From Ligula intestinalis (taxonomy: Eukaryota > Platyhelminthes > Cestoda > Diphyllobothriidea > Diphyllobothriidae), in contig JAYGXS010000003.1 in NCBI GenBank assembly GCA_036362985.1, forward strand, positions 47,667,422 to 47,731,421: 64,000 bases of DNA, written 5' to 3'. Positions 21,723 through 34,146 of the stretch are shown here, piece by piece. Numbering within the stretch: the stretch's first letter is position 1; each line of letters begins with the position of its first letter. A program made the position numbers and the translations under genes. The notes under the pieces were generated by a model. The model saw only the letters and a list, made by a program, of their open reading frames with translations. It did no database searches and was not told where the DNA came from.

Positions 21723-22044
21723 AGTCAGGGGATATTGACACTCATTGATGAGTGTAAAGCTAAGCGAATCATAGTTGGTGGTCTGATGAACGTTCGTCAA
21801 CGAGTGTCAATATCTTCTAAGCTATTTCGTAAACGCGTGCTGGGATTCCGCTACGCAAGTTGGACTCTTATGCATATTGTCGGATAAAAAACATGGAAAT
21901 TTTGTAGCACACAGCGTTGGCAGACTTTATAAGAAGAACATATCTAGCTTCTTGCATTAGGACAATATGATACCTGCGGATCGAAGGAGGGTGTAAATGC
22001 CGACACTACCTGAAAAGCCCGTTATTCAGGAGGATCACATTAGT

Positions 22045-25000
22045 GCATAACCTTCAAGTTCTGCAAGCAACTTTCATGAAGAAAATAAACTTGGTAGTTA
22101 AGCATATATTTGGGAAGATTATTTTGATCAAATGAGTGGATTTAATAAGAAGAAGAGCTTTGGTTTGGAAATTTGTCAACTTAATTGAAGTTATGTAGCG
22201 AAATAGGCATGAATTTTGTCTAATTCATGAGTACGTTTTTACTTAAACAAATTCCCTATGCTTTTAGGTACGAAGGAATAAAACGTTTTACCTATGTGCT
22301 ATGAAAAGATTCTAGAATAAGTAAAAACGAGAAAATAATAATCCCTTCCAGAAGTGGAAAAGTTTGTGCGAAGTTGATCAAATGGAAGTGAAGCCAAGTT
22401 GAAAGAATTGCATTTATTATCTGAAGCAAGCAAGAATTTAAGTTTTGAGAATTATTTTTAGCTATCCTGTGAATTTGTTTGCACAAGATGCAGTACCAAA
22501 ACGTTTTTTTGGAAATTATATTTAACCACACAGCTGTCCTTGCGCATAAGCAAACGTTGCCATATATATTGCCATGAACTTATGTAAAGATGGCCTTATG
22601 AAATGTAAGTCAGGTAGAAATATCTTTTTTTGCAAATTACATGTTCCACTTATATGTTATTAAGAAACGGAACAGGCAGAAGTATAAAAAGTTTTTCAAA
22701 AAATGGCCACACTTATGGCTTGTCTTTTTTGCATTCGCAAGCTTGCAAGGAATTGTGGTATTAATCTACTTATGTGGAAAACACTTTTATAAAGAGAAAA
22801 GTAAGTTCCTTTATCTGCAGTCAACTGAACCGTTTATCTTTAGGTAAATTAAAGATGTAGTCAAAAGACTCCAATTTCATTGTCACATTATTTTCGATAA
22901 AGTTAATATACACGGACATTTTTCAGCCAAATATCTCATCAAAGCCATTTTTAAAGAGGCAATATTTTGTGGAAAGGTTCTATATTAATTTTAAGGAAAA
23001 ATATCAGAATTCCGTTGCGGACATGATTTATTCTCGACAATGTGGTTTGCTGTTTCTAGGCATTTCTACATATTAGCAACATGGTCACCATTTTAAGAAC
23101 TTATATCTGAAAACACTTTCTTTTGGTAAATGCCATTTATATTTTTGTTATTTAAAGGTTTTATCGTAGACGTCAAAAAGATGCGCAATTTTTCAGTTTA
23201 TCATTGAAAAGACTGAAAACTAAGAAAATAATGACAGACTTTATTCGACGAAATTCAATAAATAGTTATTCGCTAACAGTTATATGTACAGAATATTTGA
23301 ACGAAAGAACAGTTATTTTTATATGAAGAAATTAGTTCCTTTCCTTTTTCAACTTTATACTATATAACTTTTTTGTTATTTATTGTTTTATTGGTTGATT
23401 GTTCTACTTTATAGCGAGTTTTTACATCTCCGGAACTTTGGGTTTAGCGAAAATTTAATTTTTCTTTACAATCCTTAAGTTCTTTTTATAATTTCTGGAA
23501 GTACTAAATATGTCCAATGTTGTTCATTATCATTTATTGATTTTTGTTAATGCGTTTTCCCTGGTATGCGATGCATAATCAAACATTTACAAACCTAGGC
23601 AAGTTATTTGCAGTACTCGCCATACTGTACATGAAAACACGTGTCAAAATATCATATCCAACAACTTGACATAAGATATGCATACTAATGTACTTAATTT
23701 CACTTTTTTGAGAAATGAAAAATACCACAATCTGGTTAATGCACTAGCTTAAAGTATAGATATTGTAAGTCCTTCACCTGACAGCTACGTACAGTGCTGC
23801 GACTGCTGCATGCAACAAGCCTGAGTTTGTAAAAGTTTAATCATTACTCGCATACTGGCGCGGAGGCAATTAAGAAAACTTGGAAATAATAATGACCAAC
23901 AGTAGACAAATTTAAAACTTAAAAAATATAAGTAGAACTAAGTGGTCGCTAAGAAAGTAAAAAATGTCTCGATAATCCCCAAGTTCTAAGGACATTAAAA
24001 ATAGTTATAAATTCAAACAATGAATGAAAATATTTTGTTAAGTTGAAAAATGAAGCCAACCAGTTTTAATATAAAAAGATCTTTCGTTAAGTCAAAATAT
24101 TTTGTACATATTACTATAAGTGGATAACTTATTGTTGAATATCATGGAATAAAGCCTGTCATCATTTCGCTTGTTTTTAGTTTCTTCACTGAAACGTAGA
24201 TAAATTGTGCTTCTGTGTGACGTTTACCTCAAAACCTTTAAGGTAAGATAAATATCAAAAGTACTTACCGAAAATGAGTTTTTGGATATTAGTTCTTATG
24301 AAGATGGCAGTGTGGATCATATTAAGAAATGCCTCTACACAGCAAACTCTATTGTTGTGTTTGCAGAAAGTCCGCAAGATAACTCGGATACTGTTATTCC
24401 TAAAATTAATAAACGAACATTCCTTTATAGGTTAAGTCTTTAAAAAGTGTTTTGCTTAGTTATTCAGCTGACGAATCGCTGTGTATATTAATTTTTTCCA
24501 AGATTGTGTCACAAAGAAATTGGAGATTTTTGACAATTTTTTAATTTACCTGAAGGTGAAGGATTCAATCGAACTGGAAACGAAAAAACTTACTATTCCC
24601 TTTATACTAGATTATTTTTCGCATGATTAACGTAATTCCACGAACTCTGACGAGGTTGCAAATGCAAAAAGGACCGCCCATATACATGGCATTTTTCTGA
24701 AAAACTCATTATTCTTCTGTAAGATACGTAGCTTAATAACGCATAAGCGGAACGTCCAGCTTACAAAAAGTATATTTTTACACGACTTACATTCAATAAG
24801 GACTTCTTTACATATCCTTCGCAGAAACATATGTGGACACTGTGCTTATACGCCAAGGTGAGCCGCGTGGTAAAACAAAGCTTGAAAAAGACATTTTTGT
24901 TACTTCATTTTGCGCAGAAAACATCACAAGTTATCTCATCATTTTTTTAAATGAAAGTGTAGCTTGATTCTGAAAATAAATTCGATTCCTTAAACTTGGC

Positions 25001-25366
25001 CCAATTTCATTTGAGCAACTTTGGATAAAAGATTTCAGTTCTGGAAGGTATCATTTTTCCAGTTTTTCTCAACTATTCTGGAATTCATCCATAGCGAAAT
25101 GATTGGTGATAAAAAGTTTTGTTCTGTCGAACCTTATAGCATAGGAAATTTATTTGGTCTAAACTTACTCATGATTTAGCCACAAATAGTGCCTTCTTCG
25201 CTCCACTTCTATGAATTACAGGGCAGTTTCCCAAACTAATGGCTTCCTTATCATTAAATCCGCGGAGTTTATATAAATAACCTGTCCAAATACATGCTTA
25301 TCTACCAAGCTAAATTTTTTCATAAAAATTGAACGTAGGACTTGCATAGCTGTACTATGAGAACCT
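22045..25366. repeat. Large imperfect inverted repeat (3.3-kb near-palindrome)
   Basis: Left arm about 22045-23636, right arm about 23781-25366, spacer about 144 bp. Matching anchors in opposite orientation include TTAACCACACAGCTG (22522) with the complement of 24858-24880, AATGTAAGTC (22602) with GACTTACATT (24784), and GGTATGCGATGCATAATC (23573) with the segment ending at about 23860. Anchors share a centre near 23700 along the whole length, with indels. Identity looks like two-thirds to three-quarters by eye. No transposase, terminal motif or flanking duplication was found. Confidence 0.8.
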
Positions 25367-25629
25367 TTAAAATTGTAAACAGACAAAAAATAGGTGAGAG
25401 ATATACGATAATAATACAGCACCTAAGATATTATGCCATCCTATTTCGTTCACAAAACTGCCGGTAGGAAACATCTGCCATAAAAAGTTCAATTACTTTT
25501 GTGTGCTTTGTAAAATTTGCCTTAATACGCTCTTGAATACGACTTACAAGTAGATATAAAATTGAAATTTGGAGCTTATTTATGCATAAATGTCTGGCAA
25601 TTCCGATTAGTAATTTCTTTTTGTTTCAG

Positions 25630-25843
25630 ACGTGGCATGTATTTCAGCAAAACATGCTCATCAATTGGCTTTGATCATGGAGTTCTGGTTGTTGACTATG
25701 ACACGAAGAAAAGTGGTATGCCCTACTGGCTGGGGAAGAACAGCTGGGGACGCAACTGGGGCGATAATGGCTCCATAAAAATGGCCCGCAGCAAAAGAAA
25801 CATGTGCAGGATCGCCACGGCCGCGAACTATCCCATTGTTTAA
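25630..25843 (+). pseudogene. Cathepsin L copy B, exon 4 (His/Asn exon, open)
   Basis: 214 nt including the TAA stop. Joined to exon 3 in phase it reads RGMYFSKTCSSIGFDHGVLV, with the catalytic His, then MPYWLGKNSWGRNWG, with the catalytic Asn, and ends NYPIV. The conserved VGYG after the His loop is VDYD, an unusual change of two glycines. It is one codon longer than copy C's exon 4. No AATAAA follows closely (AATAAT at about 25878). The exon is open but belongs to a gene whose first two exons are dead. Confidence 0.8.
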
Positions 25844-28437
25844 TTGTCTGGGTAGAGGGTTGAGGTCTGAAGGTCCTCAAATAATTTCTCCTATTTCATT
25901 ATGAAAATATTGTTGCCGATTTTCTATTTGATTACTAAAATACAATCTTCGGTCTTCCTGCAAGGTAACTTTACTGTTTTTAACGCTAGCTGGTTGCAAA
26001 TGAGTGTGAGCTAAGCACTACGCAAGCACTGTATTTCCACGAGTTTTGACGGAATTTATGCCAGGTATTTTTCGACATAGGTTTTTTGCAATTAACCTGT
26101 TTTGATAATACAGGGGAATGCTTTTTGGAAGCTGATGTCTAAAAATAAGGACGAATATGATTATCTGTATTCTTTATAATGGTGGACTTACATTTTTGTT
26201 AGAAACGAGATTTCGCCGGTCAGACCCCTTATATTTGGTTATGAGCAGAACACGCAAATAAAAGTTCATCTGACATGCAAAGTAAGCTTACGCAAAAATG
26301 TTGATGCAAATAAAAAATCAGCATCATAAAGTGAACCTTTTACGTGTTTGGAAGACTATTCCAACCCCGTCTGCTTTTCAGAACAAAAATGACAGTAATA
26401 AGCCAGCGGTTTTATCAATCTAATGATCGGCGGCTTTCTTTATGTTCCTAGTAATTTCTGTGAAAGAAGAAAAAATACTACTAGCAAAGTATTATAATTA
26501 TAAAGTTCAAAAAATTACTTTAAAGGAAGGAACATATTTTGAAAAACTCAGTCCTTTTCGAACAAAAAGACGCAAACTTTCCTGAATCGTCGATAGAACT
26601 GCTCATATGAAATTAGGCCTAAATATATTGGCCATGCGTCAGCCGTTTTGGATTTTTTTCTAAAGCAGACCCCTCGCAAAGTACGTAACAATGCAGCGGA
26701 AAGCTGATTTTAATCAGATCGTGTATCCGCACTTATGAAAGGTACGACGCGCAGAAAGAGTGTAAATTGGAACCTCCGGATATTTGGACACGGTGTTGAT
26801 TCTACGGCCTTTTGAATCTAACCCCATTTCGAAGTTATTGGGGAAAATTAGCATTATACTGTGAAGATGGTTATCCACGCTTCCTAAAAAGGTGCGTTTC
26901 TGCTCCAGTTATGGGTGTGCTCATACCGCAAAGTGTCGGTTTACGGAAATTGGTGGGAGACACAAATATCAGCGGTTTACTGTGAGCAGACCCTGAACTG
27001 CTATCTGAACTAGCAGAAATAGGCGATAGCGACACATAAAAAGGGTAATGAGCGTATAGAGTCATATCTTAGACGACGCAAGTTCTTGTTTTTTTGTCAA
27101 GTCACTGTGTGCTGAGGTGTGGTTAGTCTAGTTGCATTGAGTAACGGGTGGCGCGTTTCAGTAGGGCATAAGCAGCTGCCACTGTCTGAAGCTACCGATG
27201 AAACAATAGGAAGCTGGTTGATCTTGAGGCAACAGGGCGTTGAACAGAGACGACGGCCGCCGCAAGCATGCCTGTCGACTCTAGATACCAAATAACAGCC
27301 AAGACACACACCTGGTCGATTCTGCGTCGTTGTACGAAAAGGGTGCACGAGCGTCAGGTCGTTAGCAGATCCTCCAGCATACGTTATGTTCGCTTGTATA
27401 TATGAGTAGGCTAGTTTTTCTTTGTAAACAGTTCCTGCTAAATTGAACTTTTCATGGCTTTATCAGACGGTGAGATATCTATCCACAGTTTTTATCTGGT
27501 ACTTGTGTTAGACGTCTGGGAAAACACTGTCAATATACTCTAGCAGGACATGTGACTGCCAGCCAATGCAAACCTTAAGCACGATAAAAGGATCACAAGC
27601 AGCTTGCAAATTAATGAAGCTCCGGAAAGTGTGAAAGCGTTTTCATACATCATCCATCGTCAGTGGCCTGGGAAAATTGTATATAACGTCAAGATTGAAT
27701 ATTTATGCCGTTTTTGTTATTGCTTAAAAGATGCTACTTACGTGATTGAGGTAGATAGCGTTTTTAGTCTCGGGCTTGCTGGTTAACTTACAAGTCATCG
27801 GATTTGCTACGTTATGTAATGTTAATCAAAATTAGAAAGCGTGCTTTCCATTTGAACATACTTAGCTAAGTCGATGCATTAGCGCGAATACCTTACGAGA
27901 TAATTAGTAAGGCGCATTTGGCAGATTTAAGTACTTGATTTGTTTCAATTATGAATGCATCCCATCAAGACCGCCCTGTTTTAAGAACTGAATCAACTGA
28001 GTGTTCAGTATAACGCCAACATATTTTGGTCACGACGGGATGCGAGCTTACGATTGAGCTTCTATCAAGACGCCTGCAGATACCTATATCATTTGAAATG
28101 TCCGCTTAATTTTTGATGTACTTGAAAATACAAGTATTTTTTATAGAAAAATATACAGCATAAAATTTGTGTACTCCCTTGGAAGAACGTTATGTGTTCA
28201 AATTTTATTCAATGTTATCAAGTAAGAGTACGTCAAACCCACATCAGGCATGCTTCCATTTTCGTCATTTTTCATGCATGCTTTTCTGCTATTTATGCGT
28301 GACTCGTAAAAGGTAAAGAAATTTGGACAAAAAAATCCTTTCTTCATACAGGCTGCCATACTGTCACCAAAATAAGCATGCTGCATTAAGACAGCGAGCT
28401 TTTTTGCGCAAAACATATCATTTGGTTTAAGGGACAT
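25844..28437. other. Intergenic between copy B and copy E
   Basis: No recognisable gene or mobile element. Several short open frames on both strands (for example 27348-27097 minus and 26871-27065 minus) lack known motifs and are treated as chance. Confidence 0.4.
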
Positions 28438-28969
28438 TTGCGAGCATTAAAAAATTATGAATTTTATCGAAAATTATCAAACCAAGAAAGGCTTTTACGA
28501 CAGGTCAGCTGTTTTAAACTGGCAAAAAAAGCAAAATTACGAAGAGTTACAGAAAAGGAAAATCAGGTACTTCTTCAACTTAAAAATTTAAACAGTGCAA
28601 TTAAAAGCTATGATGACCCATTCTTCCATTCCTATATCTTGACGGGTTTGCCTATTCAGAGTCAACATATGACTAATTGGTCTCCTTATGTGTAAGATGT
28701 AGTGTAAATGTGGAAACAGTATACTGTTGATTCAATCGTCAGGGAACCCGTGTAGCCACACTTTAAACAGTAATTAACCACCAAGAATGTTCCTAGAAGT
28801 GGTGAAGCAATTTTAATTTTACCTTTTTTTCAATGCAAGGGAGGATTTTATGCCTTCAGTTAAGTTTCCGTAGAATTTGTCTGAGGGCTTATTATGCAAC
28901 TCCTTTGTTCAATAACGGAAGGAAATCACAATGCGATTCAAATTGTGTGCTTCACTTACCTGAATGTAG
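28438..28969 (+). other. Remnant of intron 2 belonging to copy E
   Basis: Aligns with 4930-5439 before exon 3 of copy A, so this is duplicated intron. An 85-codon lysine-rich open frame at 28438-28695 lies here, but its counterpart in copy A has many stops. Confidence 0.5.
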
Positions 28970-30280
28970 GATTGTTAATTTTAAATGCCAGCCGTCACTA
29001 GCTGTCGCCAATATCAATCAATATGTGTGTAGGAGACTAAGCCAGAGCATTACAATTATCACGCCCACTTCCGTACACCTGTGATTGACTGGTCCAGAAG
29101 GAGGTAGAGTTACGAAGTCACGTGCGCTTTGCGGGCTCGGCACCAGCGCTACAGCTTCCCCCCAGACACCGAGCAAAGTGAGGGGTTGACAGTGTGGGGA
29201 ACGATGTGATGCATGAGTAACGCCAGTGCATATGCCGATTTAAGGGCGTGCCGATGGCGGCAGATGGTCCTAGAAAATGGGACAAAATTCAGAGGTGCAG
29301 ATTGAGGCAACAGTCAGAGGGCTTGTTGAAGTGATCTCCTCAACGTGTGCCAATGAATTTGCATGTTGATGTGAGAAAAGAGGGTAGTTGCGGCATAGCG
29401 CATCCCGGTAAATCTTGAGACAGACGAATCCGTCACTGAAAATCTTCCAAGATATGACAGATAGTGGAGCATGTCAAACACAGTCGAGTTTTGTCGAGTT
29501 AAGGACAGAAAGGGGTTTCACTTCTAGAAAAAGTAACGAGTTAGGATGCCGGTGATGTTAAAAGTAAGCGTCCGGGAACAGAGAAAACAGCCAATGTTTG
29601 TGAGGTTGAAGGAATACTCTCAAATTATGATTGGAATTACGTAACTCTATCTGGTTGATGATTGGGGCTTCATTCGTCACAGAGTGTGGATACTTGCATT
29701 TTCCTAACGATGGACACGATGAGTGATACAAGAAAAAGCAGTCGGATGAAGAAGAGTGGGATGTTTTTGACGTTTGCATTTAGGCGCGTCAGAAGGTTGC
29801 GAATTGATCATGTCGGGGTCATTAATTTGTAGCTATCTAAGCCATTAATACGCTCAGAGTACTACAATTACCACGCCCAGCTCCGTACAGAAAAAAGAGG
29901 AATAAGAGCAGTAGAAGTTATTCACTGTGTACAGAAACTCAATGGTGATCTGAATCCCAGACGCGCGGCAGGCTCCGGTCCCTGCATGCACGCGCGTCTG
30001 TCTGTTAGTATGCTGTGAGCGTAAGTGAATAAACCGAATGCAAGAGTTAGTCACTGGATATTTTATCAACTACTTGTCCAATAGAAGTCTGCGGCACCTG
30101 TGATTGGCTGGCCCAAAAGGAGGTAGAGTAGCGAAGTCACTTGCGCTTTGCGGGCTTGGTGCCAACGCTACATGTGGACCTGCCGTCGGGCGAGGCGGAA
30201 TTTTTTCAGTAGGCTGTTGCAACTTCTGGTCCCGCATCTGTTGCAGTGGACGCCAACGATCGAGGATTTAGGTCCTGCAG
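28970..30280 (+). pseudogene. Cathepsin L copy E: isolated exon 3 split by an insertion
   Basis: The 5' part (28970-29027) aligns with the start of exon 3 of copies A and C (GTCACTAGCTGTCGCCAATA corresponds to TCACTGGTGGTTGCCAATAT). The 3' part (about 30172-30280) aligns with the rest, including AGGCTGTTGCAACTTCTGGT and CCAACGATCGAGGATTT. Between them is a 1.14-kb insertion. Stops occur in the 5' part, and the GT donor after the exon reads AT (30281). No exons 1, 2 or 4 were found nearby. Flanking introns resemble copy A more than C. Confidence 0.75.
29028..30171 (+). mobile_element. 1.14-kb unclassified insertion in the copy E exon
   Basis: Flanked by ATGTG on both sides (29023-29027 and 30172-30176). 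A 76-bp direct repeat (29077-29152 and 30095-30171; CACCTGTGATTG ... GGAGGTAGAG ... GCGCTTTGCGGGCT) lies near its left end and at its right end. A second shared block (ACAATTA/CACGCCCA/TCCGTACA) occurs at 29052 and 29869. No coding similarity was seen. It could be a short non-autonomous element with repeat-like ends, or two nested insertions of one family. Confidence 0.6.
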
Positions 30281-31369
30281 ATCAGTTAAAAACAAAGACT
30301 ATCATTGCCCGAAGCCGAGCGTTTGTTAACATTTGAGCATACTTTTATCTTCCGTTGTCTGTATCTAAGTTAATTTTTCTCATTGAGTAGATATAATGAA
30401 AAGTCTGTAAGTGCTCAGATGCGCATGATTCACCGATCATGTGCCGCTGCATGATTAGTTTTGAGGGGTATGACTCATCAATGGAGCCCCCTAAAGTTCA
30501 CCTGATTTTTCTGGGACAAACCTTTGCTAAGTTTCATCCTGCTTTTATATTTTCCGAGGTCTTTAAGAAAATCCGAAGGTTGATGCTTACGTCCCCCTAT
30601 GGGGGTAAATGCAAAAAACCTTTATCCAACGGTCTTGTTAACATCAACAGTTTGGTCAAAGGCAGCTAACGTTGCAAATTGTTTTGTAAACCTCAAGTCT
30701 CTCTTTGACTAATTTGCAGGAAGGACAAGTTCCTGAAATAAAATTTTACGATTGGCGTTTTAATTTTAATTTGGGCGCACTGCTTTCTCATCACTTTCTG
30801 TGGGGGCAAGGTAATTTCGAGAGGGTATGTCGTGACCGAAATCTGAGGTAGTTGATAAGTGTAGACTTAGTTTTGTAATTCTGATTTTCAGACTGAATCT
30901 AAGACTTAAAAAGTTTATTAAAAAATCTACATGTATTCGAAAAAAAGAAGCAGAATTTTCTGCTTAATATGATCAAAGAAAATATAATATATTTGCACGT
31001 GGTGTCAAAAATATCTTTAAACCAAAGCAAAAAAGATTCCAAACATCTATACTGGCACTGAAAAATTTGAGCTTACATCAATAAAATTCAGCTGAAACAA
31101 ATTCTAATTGGTCGCATTTCGGCTAATTGTAGCACAATAATACTCAACATGCATACTGCAAGAAAACACAGTTTGGCGGCCATGTCTTCACATTTTCTTT
31201 CACCAAATAACGTAAGTTGTTTATACAAAACTTGTCGAAAAATGGTGCGAATTAGGGATAGTAAGAATATGCAAGTAGGCTTTTATTATCTTTACTGGTC
31301 ACCCACAGACGGCCCCATAATAAATCCATACCCCTGTACTATATGAAGCGTATCCTCATTTTTAAGGTG
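30281..31369. other. Remnant of intron 3 downstream of copy E
   Basis: Non-coding. The part from about 30900 to 31330 follows 6780-6952 and then 11608-11870, that is, the copy A sequence without the Penelope pair. This supplies the empty-site comparison for that insertion. Confidence 0.55.
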
Positions 31370-32899
31370 TACCTCTTCTTGTGCTCTACGCCAACCCTTC
31401 CTCGTTTTCCACTAACATTAAAACCATGAGTGAAGCCGGAGACAGGCTGCAATATTGGTGGTATTGATTCACGCGCCCTTATGCGATGCTTCATGACACG
31501 AACGATCTTAACTGTATAGGGTCTAAGCAGTACTTGTGCTCAACACGATGAGTATCAAGTCGAATCTGGGTTTTTGGAAAAACGATCCCATTGCGGACAG
31601 AATCCGGCGCTGCTGCCTCCGGCAACAGAGTACCTATTTTGACTGCGTTCTGTCACGCCTAAGTGATAGTGAGACGGTGTTGACAGCTGTTTTTATGATT
31701 TTTGAGCAGTTTCGAATTGGTGCGAGCCAGGCTGGTATGAGGAATTTGACTGTCGGACTGTCGCAAGTCTAGTTGCGAGGAGACCAGATTTGAAGTGTGT
31801 CGGCGCAGGACTTACCACACGCGTCTATAGTGTTCTTTATGTGAGTCAGCCTTGAAAATCGATTGGTTAACTGGAGAGGGATAAAGGCGTTCGCATGTCC
31901 GCATTCACTGGCCATCACAAAATGTTGAGCATTTGAGCAGTTTGTGGCACCTGCGATTGGCTTTCCCATGGGCGACTGAGATTACCATCACAATTCTTCA
32001 TGCGTGACGTGACGCGGGAGAAGGAAAGGCGCTTCGGGACTCCTAAAGCCTAGTGAGCCAGAAATGAACATTACAGTCTCCCTTGTCTTTGGCGGTAATG
32101 GCATGCATTATCATTCACAAAACCCTATCTGCATCATAAGGGGAGTTAGCTGTATTATCAGGAAATTTTAAGAAATATTGCGCGTCAAAACTGGAGTTAT
32201 TGTTTATTTTAAAAAATTAACAAGCAACATAAATTATCATCCGCTGCCCGGAACGCGTGTTAAAGTCTGTAGTGGTATTCTCTTAAAGGAGGCGGAACCC
32301 GGTTTGGTGGGCTCGGGAAGCAACCACAATACATTTCTCAGGTCTATCAGGAAGCCCTGTGAACTTTCAATTTCACTCTGCATATGTTTTCAGTCAACGC
32401 AGAACAAAAGCCGATGAGCTCACTGTGCCCTTCAGAGCAGAGTATTACGTTCAAATAAATTAAGAAGGCAGCTGTTGAATCAGTCAGAAACTATCAGAAT
32501 CACTCAGTGTATACAGTGAGTTGGCGTGTACAAAATTAGACCGCCCTTAGAACTAAAGACATGAACAAAGATGTGAGTTCAGTGAATGCACATACCTTCC
32601 TTACAAAGTTGGTTACAGATGAGATCATTCACGCTCCGCCTACTTGATTTCGTTTAGGCTGCTAAATTTGATCAAAAAGGGAACATTGCATCTTGCCATC
32701 TAAAGAGCAACCACCAGCAATGCATGTATCGTTGCGAAATATTCCAGGCACCATAGGAATAGGTTTATGGTTAAGGTTTCAGTCCAGTTTAGGGCTAGGT
32801 TCATGGCTAGACTCAAGGTTGTCGTTAAATTAATTTAGGGCCACTGTTAGAGTTGTGTTTAACTTTAGAGTTAGCAAATGTTTAAGATTAAGATTATGG
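31370..32899. repeat. 3' flank repeat modules (alpha, beta, delta, gamma)
   Basis: A series of non-coding modules: alpha 31370-31600; beta about 31795-32105, with GCAGGACTTACC, GTGAGTCAGCC and GCCAGAAATGAAC; delta about 32205-32390, with AACAAGCAACATAAATT; gamma about 32395-32899, with AGAACAAAAGCC and a degenerate TTAGGG-like tail. The same modules recur after copy C (50155-53450) and copy D (60640-62080). Confidence 0.55.
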
Positions 32900-32909
32900 N
32901 NNNNNNNNN
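32900..32909. other. Assembly gap, 10 N
   Basis: Ten N. The base after the gap is exactly where the segmental duplication with 58109 begins, so the join should be treated with care. Confidence 0.9.
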
Positions 32910-34080
32910 ATATCTGAAGCAAAGCCTGGTGTGTCCTGCTGAACCGCTACATGAAGACAGGAATGTGAAGATCCTACATAACACTCATTTTCCGAATTGA
33001 CACGTTACTTCCCTTTGCAGATTTGATCAGATGGACCACAGCCTAAAGTTGTTAGTTGGCTTGCACTGCATCTAACGCACTCTCTTACCCCTTTCTTAAT
33101 AGGCACGCATTCATAACTTAGTCAAGAAGATCGCAGGTGGTAATAGGTTCAGCTGACCGGCACGACCGGTACGGCTCCTAGATCGGCTGCCATGCCCCGC
33201 TTGGATCTCACTAAGTGGGATGGTCAAAGAGGCCACAATAAAAGGAACCATTCCACTCTGTCTCTGGTTTCGTCAATCGGCCATTTTTTCAAAACAAACA
33301 CAAGACTGACTTTGCAGTCCTACTTATCTCAACAGTTGGTAGCCTTCCAACTCACGGTGTTAAGCGCACTGTGATAACTTCTAGCCACTCAGAAGGGTGT
33401 TTGACTTAGGGAAATGTTCTTAAGTGTCAACATTACAGTGTATATTCGTATTCCTTGCCTTAAGCAACTGACTGAGCCGGTCAGTTAACTGATCACTAAA
33501 ATCCTGACAGCATTCTGCAAAGCTCTTGCAAGCGGTCGGTTGAGGAGGTTTTATGACTAGTCAGGCACTATCAACCATAGAACCTGCGCAGCACAGAATA
33601 AGCACTTCTCGGTTATTTGCCATCACTAGTCAGATTTATCTTGGCCGCAAGACGTGGGAAATCTGACACTCTGTATTTTATAATTCGGACTTCCATAAAT
33701 TCAACCGTTAACTTCGAAAATGTCAATTGTATGCGCCAAAACATGCTGAGTCTAGTGTAAAGACAGAGACAAGTAGATTGGAGGTGAGTCGAGTGCACAA
33801 CTTGATAGGTCCGGACACAAATGTCAGTTATTGATGCATGACAATGACAGTAATTTGGCTACAATCCAACCAACTGACTTCAAACACGCTTCAGACTTCC
33901 ATATTAGGCATGCTCTGTATCTGCAGACACTTTAACACTCATGTAAGTTCAGGATGAACGCTGTTTTTTTGCACATGCATAGGCGCTAAGATAGTTTACG
34001 CTCTGGCCAGTCATTTTGTAGTTCAACCACACCTAAGACGCCCTCCCATTGGTTCTAGATATTTGACTTTAACAGAGCCA
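32910..34080 (+). repeat. Segmental duplication, copy 1 (5' flank of copy C)
   Basis: Nearly identical to 58109-59263 over about 1.17 kb, with few mismatches and small indels. The last 590 bp also resemble the flank of copy B (16155-16837). Non-coding. Includes the shared 5' flank of the intact cathepsin gene. Confidence 0.8.
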
Positions 34081-34146
34081 CGTATGTAGAATAGTTTAAA
34101 ACAATACCTGTTCCTGCGGCATGAAGCTTAGGCTGCCACCGGCATC

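Larger units (their letters stand above)
19861..25629 (+). other. Intron 3 of cathepsin copy B
   Basis: 5.8 kb, AT-rich, non-coding. It contains an AT-dinucleotide run at about 20041-20067, a tRNA-like minus-strand repeat at about 21565-21720 and the large inverted repeat at 22045-25366. It ends at the acceptor TTGTTTCAG (25621-25629). Confidence 0.65.

Noticed and set aside
22641..24830. Two related open frames (plus 22641-22847 and minus 24830-24627) as a small gene family
   Set aside because: They are the same stretch in the two arms of the large inverted repeat; similarity continues unchanged outside the frames, so it does not indicate coding.
28438..28695. A lysine-rich 85-codon protein upstream of copy E
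   Set aside because: The homologous stretch in copy A intron 2 has many stops, so there is no sign of coding constraint.
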